Program-made: the position numbers and the translations under genes
Part shown: in pieces, positions 22,459 to 34,953 of the stretch
Position numbering within the stretch: the first letter of the stretch is position 1
Layout of the letters: the number at the start of each line of letters is the position of its first letter
Notes under the pieces: model-generated
What the model was told of the DNA's origin: nothing
What the model saw: the letters and a program-made list of their open reading frames with translations, nothing else
Databases searched by the model: none
NCBI GenBank assembly: GCA_958496175.1
Contig: OY292276.1
Coordinates: 49,303,080 to 49,367,079 of the forward strand
DNA from: Sisyra terminalis
Lineage: Eukaryota > Arthropoda > Insecta > Neuroptera > Sisyridae
Reading direction: 5' to 3'
Length of the DNA: 64,000 bases

Positions 22459-22607
22459 CAACCTACAGGCCTAGTGGCCAAGTGCTCCAAAACCGGTAGG
22501 TGTCGAGTTCGATCCTCAATTCGAAGAAATTTTTGATATTTCTCGAATACGGATTTTTAATAACCCTAGAGCCACTAAAACCCTTAGTAGTTGTGACGGT
22601 AAATAAT
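22459..22607 (+). mobile_element. tRNA-derived SINE, copy 4, in tandem with copy 3
   Basis: Starts about 20 bp after copy 3 in the same orientation. It has 'gcctagtggccaag', 'tcgagttcgatcctcaat' as B box, 'atatttctcgaatacgga' and the tail 'gtgacggtaaataa'. Copies 2-4 cluster around the nested DNA element at 21514-22235. Confidence 0.75.
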
Positions 22608-22619
22608 ATTTAAAAAATA

Positions 22620-25400
22620 TGCTAACGAAAATATCTCGTTAAAGTACTAAGGGGTCATCCATAAAAGATATCCGTTTTTTTAAGATTAAATAAAACAGAA
22701 TTATTTAGAAATATTTTATTTTGTAGTGTATATTTTCTAGTTTCTTTGTACTTTTTTGTCAGAACTTGTAGATTGCAAAACTTTAAGCTTTATAAGCTTG
22801 GCCACTAAAATATTTTTGATCCTTTGCAGTTTACAAGTCTAAATTTTCTCAACTGTTCAAATCAAATATCCTATAGAATCATAATTAGAACCTTATAGCT
22901 AAAGGGGTTTCCACATATTATGTTATCAGAGAATGAGGAATCAGATGATTACAACAGATAAAGTCGAAGAGAGATAAGTCGTTAAGAGATGATGCCAGTA
23001 TAAATTTTTACTAATTTTTATGCTGTACCTAATATTTAGAAGTATCTTGAGAGTAAATAACAAATATATTAGCAAATTTTAAAAAATGAAAAAAGGGATA
23101 CATTTACGAGATCTCACATGGTTTATGACGTAATCAATAGGGTTGGTAAGGTTGGTGATGGCAAAATAAGACAAAGCAGAGAAGTCAAAGTAATACCAGT
23201 ACCAAATAAATCCAAGAAAGCAATTGAATTGAACCAATATGTTCAAAAAAGAGAATAAGGAAACGAATAAGGAAAATCAAAGGACGAATTGGGAAGAATC
23301 AACGAAAAACTATGGATATGGTAGCAAGAATATATGGTAACAAGAATTGAAATTAATTGGATGGATATTATTTTGTAAAGTGTAAACAATCGGACTTAAC
23401 AAAGAATGTCGCAAAAAATGAATCAATTAAAAGGAAGAATAAACTATTCTGACCTTAAAAATATCAAGCACCTCTGGATGAAGGATGAAGGAGTTTAACA
23501 ATGCAGAAAACTTGTACCTTACGTATGGCAGAAACCAATTAAAGCACCATTTTTTACAAAAATTCTTAATTAGGTGTTTTATAACTGCACTTATCTTTAA
23601 TGGTATATTTTGGGTTCTAATAGCTTCAATTCTGGATGTAAACATTTTTAGTCATTATGGGGCTTAAATTCAGACCCATTGGTTATAAAGCCATATTCAT
23701 AATCACTATGCTGTTAAAAGGATTTTCTTTTTCTACTGATCAATTTCTAAAATCTTTTCCTATTTTATCTTATCAAAATCAGGTTTCCAAAAAAAAAAAA
23801 AAATAAGTTATGCTCACCAAAAATCTTCTAAAATTTGTAGAACTCTTAAAATTAATAAAAGCGGTTTTAAGTACCGATAAATTTTGTCGATATTTGGCAG
23901 TGTTAAAATAATTTCTATTAAGTTGATCGAAAAATAAAAGCATAAAATTATTAACGAATTTCTAAAGAAAATCTTAATTGAACTCCATTCGATATGCTGG
24001 TAGGTTTGGCCACTATTGCTCTAATCGCCGCAATTTGTGGATGACCTAAAATGCTGGTCTTCTTGGGTAGAGGATAAAATTGCTTTTCACATTCTATAGG
24101 ATTGTGGTGCTCTGAATGAATGGAGAAATGAGGAATTGGGGATAACAAACCCTGGAAATTAAATTATCGGAAACCACAGAATGTTGAGGCTTAATTAACC
24201 TCATCCTGGAAAATCCAACTTAATAAAAAAAAAAATTGTCTCAGTTTAAGTAGCTACTGAACCTAGCGATAAGATTAACTTAAACTCTGGATTAGTTCAG
24301 TTCGACTTGATGCCCCCCCCCACCTTGATTAAATTGCTCCATTGTGAAATTTCTTATAAGTTTAATGGTTAAAGAAAATAATTACATTCTTTACTTGTAA
24401 ATTACAAACGTAATAGTTCATAATTTAGAGAAAAAATTTATATTGATTTTTTAAATGTTCAATATCATATTTCAATATTAAAGAGTAAAAATTATTCTCA
24501 TTACATTTTTGATATTGAAATATTCAATCGATAATTTTTCTCTGATATTTACATTTATGCAATCAAACTATCTATCGAACTCTAACCATCGAAGATTAAT
24601 TGCTACAAGTACGAATATAACTTTGTATTATTGAGTTGTCAAGAAGATTTTGAAACTGTTAAACGGTAAATATTGAATCTATAATCTATATCAATGTACA
24701 TACAATAATAGAATCGAGAAAAATTAATTAAAGCATCAAATTTTTAGTTTGAATTTATCATAAAATTATTTAATCATTTAATTAATGTTAGTATTTAGTT
24801 GTTTGATAATTTCTTACTTCCATAAGGCTGAAAGGTTCTACTACTGTGTGTTGGAACTTGGGAAAAAAGTAAAATTTACGAAAAGTCGTTATTCAAGAAC
24901 TTGTTTATAAATCATATTGTTTGATATATAACCCCGGTCCATGCTTATTATTTGATAAGTTCTATTTTTTAATTTCACGAATTCTTTAATATGTAAATTT
25001 AAAATTTTTAAAATTAATCTTAGAAAATGAAAACAAGGAATTAAATTACATGCATTGGGAAGTTCTTGAGTAGAAATAAAACCTGTTTTTATTTTATTTT
25101 TTTATTTTGTTTTTAATTAAGTTCTTTTAGGTTTGATTTTTTTATATCTAATAATTAATCAATCATTTAGGTAGATACTTACACCTGTGGTTATAAATAT
25201 ATTTTTAAAAGTATAACAACTTGTGAAAATTTTATAATTTTCATACTATGTTCGGTTTTCTTAAGAATGGATAAAAGACCAAGTATGAATAAAAGAAAGG
25301 GAGATATAAAGATTTCTTTAATGGTAATTTAATACAAAATTATTGTTTTTTTTTCTTTCTGTTATTAACGTTTACAGATTACCCATCTTCATACTTTCCA
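22620..25400. other. AT-rich intergenic stretch, only a small retroelement fragment
   Basis: No convincing gene. Frames at 23427-23667 overlap on both strands and show no coding pattern. About 24060-24225 repeats the 'ataacaaaccctggaa...cctcatcctggaaa' tail of the unit at 18355-18770. Confidence 0.5.
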
Positions 25401-25411
25401 TTCTTTAAGAA

Positions 25412-25691
25412 TAAGGGCAGATTCAGGATTTTTTTCTGGGTGGGGGTGGGGGGCACAATATCATCTTTCATTTGCAAGAGCGTGAAAGAAATCACGAAAA
25501 AAAATCGCAATTCCAGCCAGGAATAGACTAGAGTTTCACTAATGTTCTTTTTGTTACTATATTCAAATATTTTCACAGCTTTAATAATTTGATTTGCTTT
25601 TAAGTATGTACTGTTATGGAATCTCCACAGTATATAAAATACCTTGGGGGGGGGGGCACATGCCCCCGTGCCCCCCCTAAATCCGCTCTTG
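25412..25691. mobile_element. hAT-like MITE with G-rich ends, copy 1
   Basis: The ends 'taagggcagattcagga' and 'aaatccgctcttg' are near-complementary. An exact 8-bp duplication TTTAAGAA flanks it (25404-25411 and 25692-25699). Internal G runs and C runs sit next to each TIR. The body ('gcacaatatcatctttcat', 'aattccagccagg') matches the copy at 46484-46727. A minus reading frame at 25379-25576 is inside it and is not a gene. Confidence 0.88.
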
Positions 25692-25699
25692 TTTAAGAA

Positions 25700-28600
25700 T
25701 ATATCTGCAAAAAAAACAAGGTAATTACCATTGTTTAGAGAGTTGTATAGAGAAAAAAACTAGCTTATAAAATCATTTTACAAGTCACAAAAGTAAAGGA
25801 CAAGTAACCTAGCTCAGTTTTTCCCAAATCGTTCGCCATGGCGCCCTAGGGTACTGCGGTTCGTCTATTAAGACACCGTGAAAATTTTCCTATACAAAAT
25901 AATATGTTATTAATATAAATTTTTTTGTAAAATATTACAAGGATCAACGTAAGTTTAACCAGTATTTTAGGTTCATGATAGCCAGGGATCGAAAACCTGC
26001 GATCCTTTGGTTTTTACCCGATGGCTCCTTAAATGCCAAACTAAAATAGAAGTAAAAACTTGTGAAAAGAAATGGTTTCGTAAATTGTAATTAATGTGCA
26101 CTAAATTGATTTTTTTTAAATTCCAATTTTAGTGATGAAAAAAACGAGGCTTACTTTTTCCAAAAGGAAATGAAATTCTTCAAAATTTGAAACCTTCACG
26201 AGTCATATGTTGGATAAGCTTAAACTACTTTAACTTAAAATCCAGGAAATTCTAATAACAATGGAATTATGTGCATACAATTTTAGCAATTGCAAAAATA
26301 AGATACCAAATCTACAAAAATCAGGAATTTACGAAATTTTAAACTGCACCAGTTGAAAGTATACTTACATAATTCAAAAAAGGATATTTTTACGTGCATC
26401 TTATTGCTGAAAATAAACTCAGGAAGAATGTCCCATCCACTATTAAATTAGATCGAATACCTATAGATTTCCTGAAAAAACGGGAACTATTTAGGATTTC
26501 AACCAGTTTAGGGTTCATTGCTTTCCGGACTGTGATCAAAAAGAATTTAAAAATATTATTATTAATAATATTTACATTAGAATGGAAAAAGAATTGCTTG
26601 GTAATCGAAGTACGTTTCTGGGACAATATGTCAAGAAATATTTACTGAACATTTATTCAATATTTGTATTTCTAATTAATTCTTGAAAAATCGTACAACA
26701 TAGTATTTGTAGTATTTTTTTGTTGTTTATAGTAAAACCCATAATTACAGTGTAAACTAGTCAGTGAAAAAATATTATCAAAACTTTATTATTTGATAAA
26801 AGATTTAAATTCGTAAATTGTTTCACAACTTATTGATTTTCTTTGCTTTAAAATCAATAAAAGAATAATATGTGGATTAGGTAAATCCGTAAATTTTGAT
26901 CTTAAAAGATTTTTTTCTTGACAACCAAAAGTGAATTCCAGAATTATTTAACCCAAACTGTTGATTTTGATGATAAATGTATAATCTTCCAATAGAAATT
27001 TTCTATAATTTTTAAATTCTGATACAATTTTTTACTAAAAATTTACCTAAAACTATTTGTGGAATGTAGCCATGAGCTGTAAACCTAAACCCTAAAAAAA
27101 CAAGAAAGGAATTACCTAGAGAACTTTGAAATTTGGTGCTAGAAGGAAATGGAGAAAATTTTGTGGGCCAATCAAATCGTAAACGTGGAAGTATTGAGAA
27201 ATATCAACGTAGAATTGATGTATTGATTAGAAGAAAAGCTAACTGGATAGTCACATTCTGAGAGGAAAAGGATTCATACTTGATGTTGTAGAAGAAAATT
27301 AAAAAGTCTCAAGACCAAAGGAAATTCGGGATTCATTAAAAAGAAGATATGATTCAAAGGACAATTCAAAGAACCTCGCCAGGAATTTACGATACTGAAG
27401 GAAGTTCAACCACGCGGAAAACTAAACCTAAACTGAACCAGAAAAATGAATCTACAATGATTGTTATTACTGTTTCATTTTTAGAAAATATATTATATTA
27501 TTATATATATATATTATATATATATTATATTACCATACAAAGAACCCAATTCGTTTCATTTATTGATAATGAAATTGTTTCAATAACATTGGTTTCACTT
27601 TACTGTAGCAATATGAACAGTTCATAATCTTAACGGTAGAAATAATAATTAAAAACGCGAAATGTTAAGCTGAACAATTTTTGCTTGAACATAATTCAAA
27701 GTTATTCCAAATTGTTTAGTTTTTATGTTTAACGTTGTGGGCAGACATTATTTTATCTTTTTGCAATTTACAATGGTATTTGTCGCTCCTACAAACCATT
27801 TTTATCTTTTGTTCACCAATTTCATGTAAAAATATTTAGATTTTTAAATTGATTTTTTCAATCTTAATGATCCAAATTATGTAGCGCCTATAAAGTGAAA
27901 AGTAAAAAAGAAAACAATATGCAATTTCTTTCAATTTCAATTCCCAAAACGAATATAAGCATCAACAAAATTATTTCAGTCAAATTTAGAAACCTCGTCA
28001 CTATTTTTGCGGTAGGTATGCTACATTGGCAAACTAATGCAAATTTGCGATTTTTAAAGTATCATCTTCGCGTCAATAACTTTCTTGATTTTAGCGAATG
28101 TATTAAAAATCTCAATTTTGGCATTTAACAAGCAATTGTTACTTGAAAAATAGAAGAATAATTGTCATAATTTGTTGTTAAAGTCATAAAATAGAAGTCG
28201 TAAAGCCCAAAATATAATAGAACAACGACCATTGAAGCGATTGAAGAAATATATATCTAGAAATAATTGGAGAGTTTTATTATTTTTTCACTTCAAATTC
28301 TACTATTTGTACTATTAACTCTTTTTACAATTAATAACAAATGTGCATTAAAAAAAAAATCTTAAGTTCAAAACGATTCATCATTTTAAACATTGCACAC
28401 AGCATGTGTTTTCCAAAAAACCATTTCTTATAGATCTTTGGAAGATTTATGTACCTAACAGAATTACTTATTTCGTCAGACTATATACATTAAAAAATAA
28501 TTTTAAGTTTACCCATGAATGGCATCAAACAAATATAATCATTTCATAAAATAAAATCGTCAATTAAGTCTAATTTTAGATTTTTTTTCTAAAATAATCC

Positions 28601-28770
28601 TGTATTTTTGTAGGTTTTTAAAACCATATTAACAATTTAATTTTCAGTGCATAACATTTACTGAAAAAAAATATCTTAAAAAAGATTTGATAAATCTCGC
28701 TTCTATTGCTAAAATGCACTAAAATGGTAAAAAATAAATTTATGGATTGAATCTTCGTACCGATTGCACC
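25700..28770. other. AT-rich intergenic stretch, no gene assembled
   Basis: Small reading frames at 26390-26648, 27349-27627 and 27895-28128 lack splice partners and coding character. A fragment of hammerhead family B lies near 26590-26680, and an alternating TA tract lies at 27490-27535. Around 25835-25890 'tcgccatggcgccctagggt' looks like a hAT terminus, but no partner end was found. Confidence 0.45.
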
Positions 28771-28773
28771 ATC

Positions 28774-30450
28774 GATATTAAGGCGATATTAGCCTAAAAA
28801 AAATTCCACCCGGAAAAGGGAGTAAAGTTACTAATGGGCAAGTATGGGCCAAAATTTACTTAATGTCCTGGTATTGTTATCTATTGAACCTGAGATTAGA
28901 ACCAGAAATCGATAATTAAATCGACATTTTTGCGCGAGACTACGAAGAAGTTAACACCATCAGTAAATAAAAATAAAATAAAATTTATTGCTCTTATAAT
29001 CGTTTTTAATTTATGATGTGATGTACCTTGCGTAAATCATCCCAGCAACGTTTGTAGATCCTGATCTAGGATAAAGATTAGTTTACGATATTGTAGTTGT
29101 TTATTTGAGTTGGGGAAAAATAGATGGCAATTCTTAAAAAACCCCGAATATTTTTCCTGTTTTCAGTTTGTTATAAGACCATATGTCTTATTCTTTTATG
29201 TTTGTATTTTCTGTATTTTTGGAGTAAGTCATCGAGGGTGTAGTCACTGATGCTTCTAATTATTTGGCTAAGACCACTTTTACAATTTACTTATGTAGAA
29301 TTTCCGCGACAAAACCAGGATATATAAGTCTAGCAGTAGTATCCTCAATTCCTCATGAAGATCGTGTACCTTGTATTTGGTTGGGTAGTTTCCCAGCATT
29401 CGTAGTAATTTATTTTGGACTATATATTATCAGATACTTGGTTTTGCTTACTGAACTCCAGATTGGACATCCATATGTTTCCACTGGTCTGAGCACTGTT
29501 TTATAAATTATTAATTTATTGATGGTAGACAGCCTTAGTTGTCTGTTTAGCAATGGATATGAGATATTAGTTCGGGCCGTTAATTTGTTTTTAGATAGTT
29601 TGATGTGTTCAGCAAAGTTGCGTCTGGAATCCAGTCGCATCTCTAAGTATCAAACTGTTTTTGCCCATTCTATATTTTCCCATTTATTAATACCTTTTTA
29701 TGCTAGTTGGGTCTTCTTCTACTGAATAGGATAACTTCAGTTTTGGTATCATTGGTCTTTATTTTCCATTTTTAAAAAAAATATCATTATTCATTTTAAG
29801 GGCTTGGTTATTCTGTTGGTCACTGTATCAGCTCTCCAGGAGGATGCAAAAATTGCTGTATCGTCAGCATATAAGGAAAGGAAAGTTTCGGGTGTCCGCG
29901 GGATATCATTTATATATATATAATAAATAGAATAGGTCCCATAATGGACCCTTGAGGGACTCCTACCATAATTAATCTCCTATTAAACATTTCCTTTTTT
30001 ATTTCCCCACAAAATTGGCGCTCTTTGAGACAACTCCATATTATTATTATAATGCATCTTGGGAAATTCATTTTAATTAGTCTGTATATTAGCCCCTCAT
30101 GTCATAGAGTATCAAAAGCCTTTTCTATGTCAAGTAGTGTTATTCCCGTGTGTTTATTAGTGTTAAAGGCGTCAGTTATATGATTACATATTCTGTAGAG
30201 CTGCATTGTTGTGGAATGCCTGGATCTGAATCCAAACTGTTCGGGTGAATGAAATAATATATAAGTAAGTTATATTTAAAAAAATATATGCAAATTCATT
30301 GGAAGTTTAGTCAAAATTAATTTATAGTTTAAATATTTGAAAATTAGATGTTTTATATTGATAACTACCTTGTTATGGAGCAACAAGGGCAGCGTATGAA
30401 ATGGGGTTTGGAATAACAACGAACCTAAATCCGTCACTGGTAACAATTAT
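28774..30450. repeat. Unclassified repeat R1, copy 1, split by a LINE
   Basis: The left part (about 28774-28962) and right part (about 30248-30450) match the two halves of an uninterrupted copy at 34000-34495. Examples are 'gggccaaaatttacttaatg' against 'ggccaagatttacttaatgc', and 'ggagcaacaagggc' against 'ggaacaacaagggc'. A jockey-type LINE occupies the middle. R1 has no recognisable coding content. Confidence 0.7.
28968..30247 (-). pseudogene. 5'-truncated jockey-like LINE, copy 1
   Basis: The minus-strand translation gives [40 protein letters not shown] and YADD (the catalytic aspartates, in another frame). The C-terminal block SRRNFAEHIKLSKNKL and NKLIIYKTVLRP follows. This is the standard order of a non-LTR reverse transcriptase. 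Several frameshifts and stops break it. The 3' end is a TTTTA-type repeat tail at 28968-28985. It has inserted into repeat R1. Copy 2 is at 59599-60517. Confidence 0.85.
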
Positions 30451-30459
30451 TTTTTTTTT

Positions 30460-33400
30460 TTTCAAATAAATTGCACAATCTGCATAGGGGGTAACAATTA
30501 TGAAGAAAATGCATTTAAAGTTAAACTTTTTGTTTAATTTGTACCAATTTTACTTATAGTTATGAATGGTTTTTTAAAAAGATTTATGTAAGAACATCTG
30601 ATAATTATTTTAAAACTTATAAGTTGTAATTTTTACACTGAAATTAGTTTTTAATTGTTCAATCTTAATCTAACACCATTATATAATACAATCGATGGTA
30701 ATTTTCTCTAAAAGTTTCCTTTGATCAATCCTCAACAAAAAGAGAAAATGAAAGATTAGTATAATTGCGAAAATTTCTTTTCAGAAAACCTGTTTTTACA
30801 TATGTTTTATTAATCAAAGTACTGGTAGAAATTATTATTAAACCCCTAATTGATAAAAGTAATTACAAAAGTAGCATTCTCATATTTATGTTATTAATTT
30901 AAAATCAGAATATTAAGTTTTAAACAGTGAGCAGTTTAAAAACTTATTTGTGATTTAGGATTGCAAATTGAATATGTATTGCTTTTATTAACAATAAAAA
31001 ATGATTGCAATAATAAATTTCATTCAGAAAGATTTTTCAATAGTATATGCTAATCTTTCATTGAAAAATTTTTTTTTTATTTTTTTTAACCAGGTAGAAC
31101 ATATGAATTATTAGTTTTGATAAAACTATTAAAGGTAATTAATGAAAATTGACGGCAATTCACTAATTACTAGCGAAATTAGCCCTCTTGCATAAGTGTT
31201 AATTCTTTCATTATTTTATGTTTCAATAATTGTCTGCAAAATTCATGTAATTAAGTTTCGACGAGTGTTAATATTCCTTACATCTGAATCTTTTTTGTAT
31301 TCCACTGAAAACTTTGCAAAAACAGTGTTAAACTTGTAAGGGTATATTCTATACATTCTACCAAAAATTTCATGGCTAAAACATACCAAAGGTTTGCGTT
31401 TTAAAATATTATATTGGATCGCTATAGTTGGTACCCTTGGTAGTTGGTAGTTGGTACCACTTGAATGTCCTGAAATACTAAAGTCAACTAAAGTATAAAT
31501 TTTATTTGCTTTTTTCAATTTTTTTGTGACATTGTTCTGAGGTATTCCCAATTATTCCACTTTCTTCTATGATTTCAACAATGAATTTACAGGACCTATT
31601 TATATTTTAGAGCACAGGTCTGTTAACCGTTAGTATCGATATCATAATGATTATCGACATCAATTACTTTTAGCAATTAAATTTTTGGGGTACGAAGTTC
31701 ACCGGGTCCTCTATGTTTATTAAAAATTCAGTCTGATTATTTTTCCATTGTATAGCTTTAAAATTAAGAATGGTAACTAAAATTAGTACTTTGCTAATAG
31801 AGAACTCTAAGAGTGGTAAAAGGGACCCAACTATAGTAATCCAATGTAAAATTTTCTAATCCTTTTTTGCAAATACTCTATATCTTTGAATTACTCGCTT
31901 AAACAAAATGAGCTTTGGCTTTTATTGAACTGCAATTTGATCAAATGTAAATTGTTAATCAAGTCCCAACCATATAAACCACTGGACCGATTTCAATACT
32001 ATTTTAACGTCACCTATTATAAGCGAATAATGGAAATCCATCAGCTAATTGGATTAATGTGTAACGAGTTCTACGACACATAAATTACAATGGATCATAA
32101 ATTAATCACAATACAGAATACAGACAAAAATTATCTATACCATTGAAGTGATATGCAATATCATATTTTATGTAGGTTAGTATATAATCAAGTGTAAAAT
32201 GTATACTCCCCTGGCTTGTTTTTATACTTGCAATTTTCATCAGATTTTCAAATGATTTGGAGAAAGGAGAGAATAGATCATAATACTTTCTGTTAAGTTT
32301 TCAATTAAGTAAATATTTCCCATATGGAAAAATAAGGTAGTAAATACCGGCTTCTTGGAAACCACAACTTTTAATGTTAACAATACGTACGAGTACTGTT
32401 ATATAGGAAATTGAATTTAACAATAATAACCTGTCGTTTGACTAAAAAAGATCAAACCGCAAATTGCAGTTAAATATCTTTTCCATTTTCCATAATATAT
32501 CAAATGAATTTAAAGAAGTTTTACTTAAATTAAATTGTCGTTTAATGTTCATACAAACCACACATTGACACGGAAGTTTACAAGTCGTAAACGTTGAGGA
32601 TTTGATAAGTTTCTAAATATAATCAATTAAATTTAACAAGGACTTCAAAATCAATTTCATTTCCATTCATTTATTTTCAACATAAAATACACAATTGTCT
32701 GGATCTATTGATTTATTCAGTTCAAAGATTTGAATAATGAAATATAGTTTCTGTATAAACATCGTAAATCACAAGTATATAAGAGAAATAACAATATTTG
32801 ATCAAGGAATTTTACGATATATTGCAAATAGTTGCAATATACAATCATCGTTCGTCGTTACTTTTATATTTAATCGTAATAAATGATGATGCACATAAAA
32901 CTTGCATAGAAATATCAATTGTTAATTATTACAATAATGATTACGTAAATGAGAAAGTTCGCTTCACACTTTTATCGACATAAATGCAATAATATGTACC
33001 TAATTGTAATATTTGATCTTCAACTGGAAAAAGGTTTATTGGAAATATGTATCTAACGTAATTGTGATGTTTAAATATCATAATTATCATAATTATGGTT
33101 TGAATAATTATGAAAATTAAATTGGATATAGAAATCGTCTTCCAAGATTAGTTAACAATACCAAATACCAAAATTTTCGAGAAGAAAAAATGACCAAAAA
33201 TAAATAATCAAACTCTTATTTGACATTGATTACATCAATTTTTCCTGTTTGGATATACCAATTGATATCTATGCGACTTATTTGTTGAAATGTTGAGTGA
33301 TATCACTCAATTAAAAGAGTCAATATGGTGATATTATAATTAGCATAATATGTGAAATAAAATTAAATGTAATTGGTATTGTTGATTCAATATTTGTCTT

Positions 33401-33990
33401 CAATAATTTATTAATGGTATTTGTATAGTTTTCCTTCTTTATTTTTTTTAAATTACCTATTAGAATATTTGACTTCTCTTTGTTTTACCGAATAATATTT
33501 AATCAATGGACTACTAAATAAATATGCCTACTAAAATTATACGCAATTGATTTTTTTTTTGTCATTTGGGAAATAAAACTTGCGATTATATTACCCATTT
33601 GTTGACATATGATTTATTACTTGTAAACCTGATGTGGTAAATGGACAATTATTTTATTATAGACCAAACGTTTGGATATTATTCTGGGGAACTAACTATA
33701 ATTGAATATTTTATAAATATTGTTTAAATTGAATGAGAAGAATGGATGATGGTATGATGTTGGTATAAAGTAATGAGATTTTGTTATAATCAAATAGGCA
33801 GTGTTAAAACTTGGATTTGGAATGGATCCCACTTGCAATTGTCATCGAATACAATTTCAATTAGGCATGAAGTTGAAAATCGAAAATTATGCACATAATA
33901 GGTAATAGTTATGTACCTATAATGTTATATATGTACTACGTTGAACTTATTCTATTATTTGTTGGATTATTATTTATTTTATTATTATAT
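30460..33990. other. AT-rich intergenic stretch, no gene assembled
   Basis: No spliced gene could be built. The minus frame at 31243-31551 has some coding look (a second frame just upstream reads EIIEESGIIGNTSEQC), but I recognise no family and it needs a frameshift. Frames at 31886-32083 and 32798-32983 are short and isolated. Confidence 0.4.
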
Positions 33991-33999
33991 GGAACATAT

Positions 34000-34495
34000 T
34001 GCATCACGGAATCTTCGAGATGTGTACCATAATGTTGCCATTGATCTGAGCAATTTTTTGAATCCCAGCGATAAATTGTTCAGGAAAATGATATTTTTCC
34101 ACCCTGGAAAGGATGAAAAGTTACTAAAGTTCAAGTGTAGGCCAAGATTTACTTAATGCCCTGGAATTTTTATCTATTGAACTTCAATTAGTGCACGAAA
34201 TCGATTACGAGATATAATCGAAGTTTTATCGTGAACCAAGACAAGAAATAAGAAATATTATAACTGATAGTTGGAAAAAAGCTGTGAATTATATTAATCT
34301 TTGAAAAATATTATTGAAATTAATAAATTATATTTAAAAAATATACGCTAATTCATAAGAAGTTTTGCCAAAACTAATTTATAATTTAAATACTTGAAAA
34401 TTATATGTTTAATCTTCAAAACCACCTTATGGAACAACAAGGGCTGCATATCGAATGAGGCTTAGGGTGGCATCGGAACTTAATCCGTTACTGGT
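34000..34495. repeat. Unclassified repeat R1, copy 2 (uninterrupted)
   Basis: Matches both flanks of the LINE at 28968-30247 and therefore shows the state of R1 before that insertion. It contains 'tcaagtgtaggccaagattt' and 'tggaacaacaagggctgca'. No coding content is recognised. Confidence 0.65.
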
Positions 34496-34953
34496 AAGAT
34501 TACATTATTAGAAGAAGCTGAAATTGATAATGGATGTTATCGAAGCAGACCAAAAGTAACCAAGAAAAAAATGGAATCTTAGACTTGTTGAAAATAGAAT
34601 GGATTACCTTAATCTGGAAAACATTAATAGGTACAGAAATAGCTAGAAAGAAATGATACTACCTCGAAAAAAACTAAACCTAAATATCTAAAAAATAAAT
34701 TCCCAATTTAAGTTTTTGATATTCCTACTGGTTAACTGATTTTTTAGAACCTCCCATTAAAAAAAGGATTAAAACTAGGATACTGTTAAATGTAAAAATT
34801 TACACATTATACTTGATGCGTTCATACATTTATTACTTCTGATATAAAGTATAATAAAATTATCAAATATAAATCACAAATCATATACTACGAGTACACA
34901 TGTAGCATAAATTGATATAAACCACTGGCATAAATCACAAAATTTCAGGACTC

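Noticed and set aside
23427..23667. Overlapping frames on both strands near 23.5 kb
   Set aside because: Equal-length sense and antisense frames without splice sites, codon bias or a recognised motif.
26390..26648. Overlapping frames at 26390-26648
   Set aside because: Part is a remnant of hammerhead family B; the rest has no family feature.
27349..27627. Plus frame at 27349-27627
   Set aside because: It contains a TA tract read as YIYI repeats, and the rest shows no family. The start region weakly resembles retroelement debris.
31243..31551. Minus frame of 102 codons at 31.2-31.5 kb
   Set aside because: It has some coding look but needs a frameshift to join the upstream frame, no splice junction restores it, and I recognise no family. 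A decayed gene is possible.
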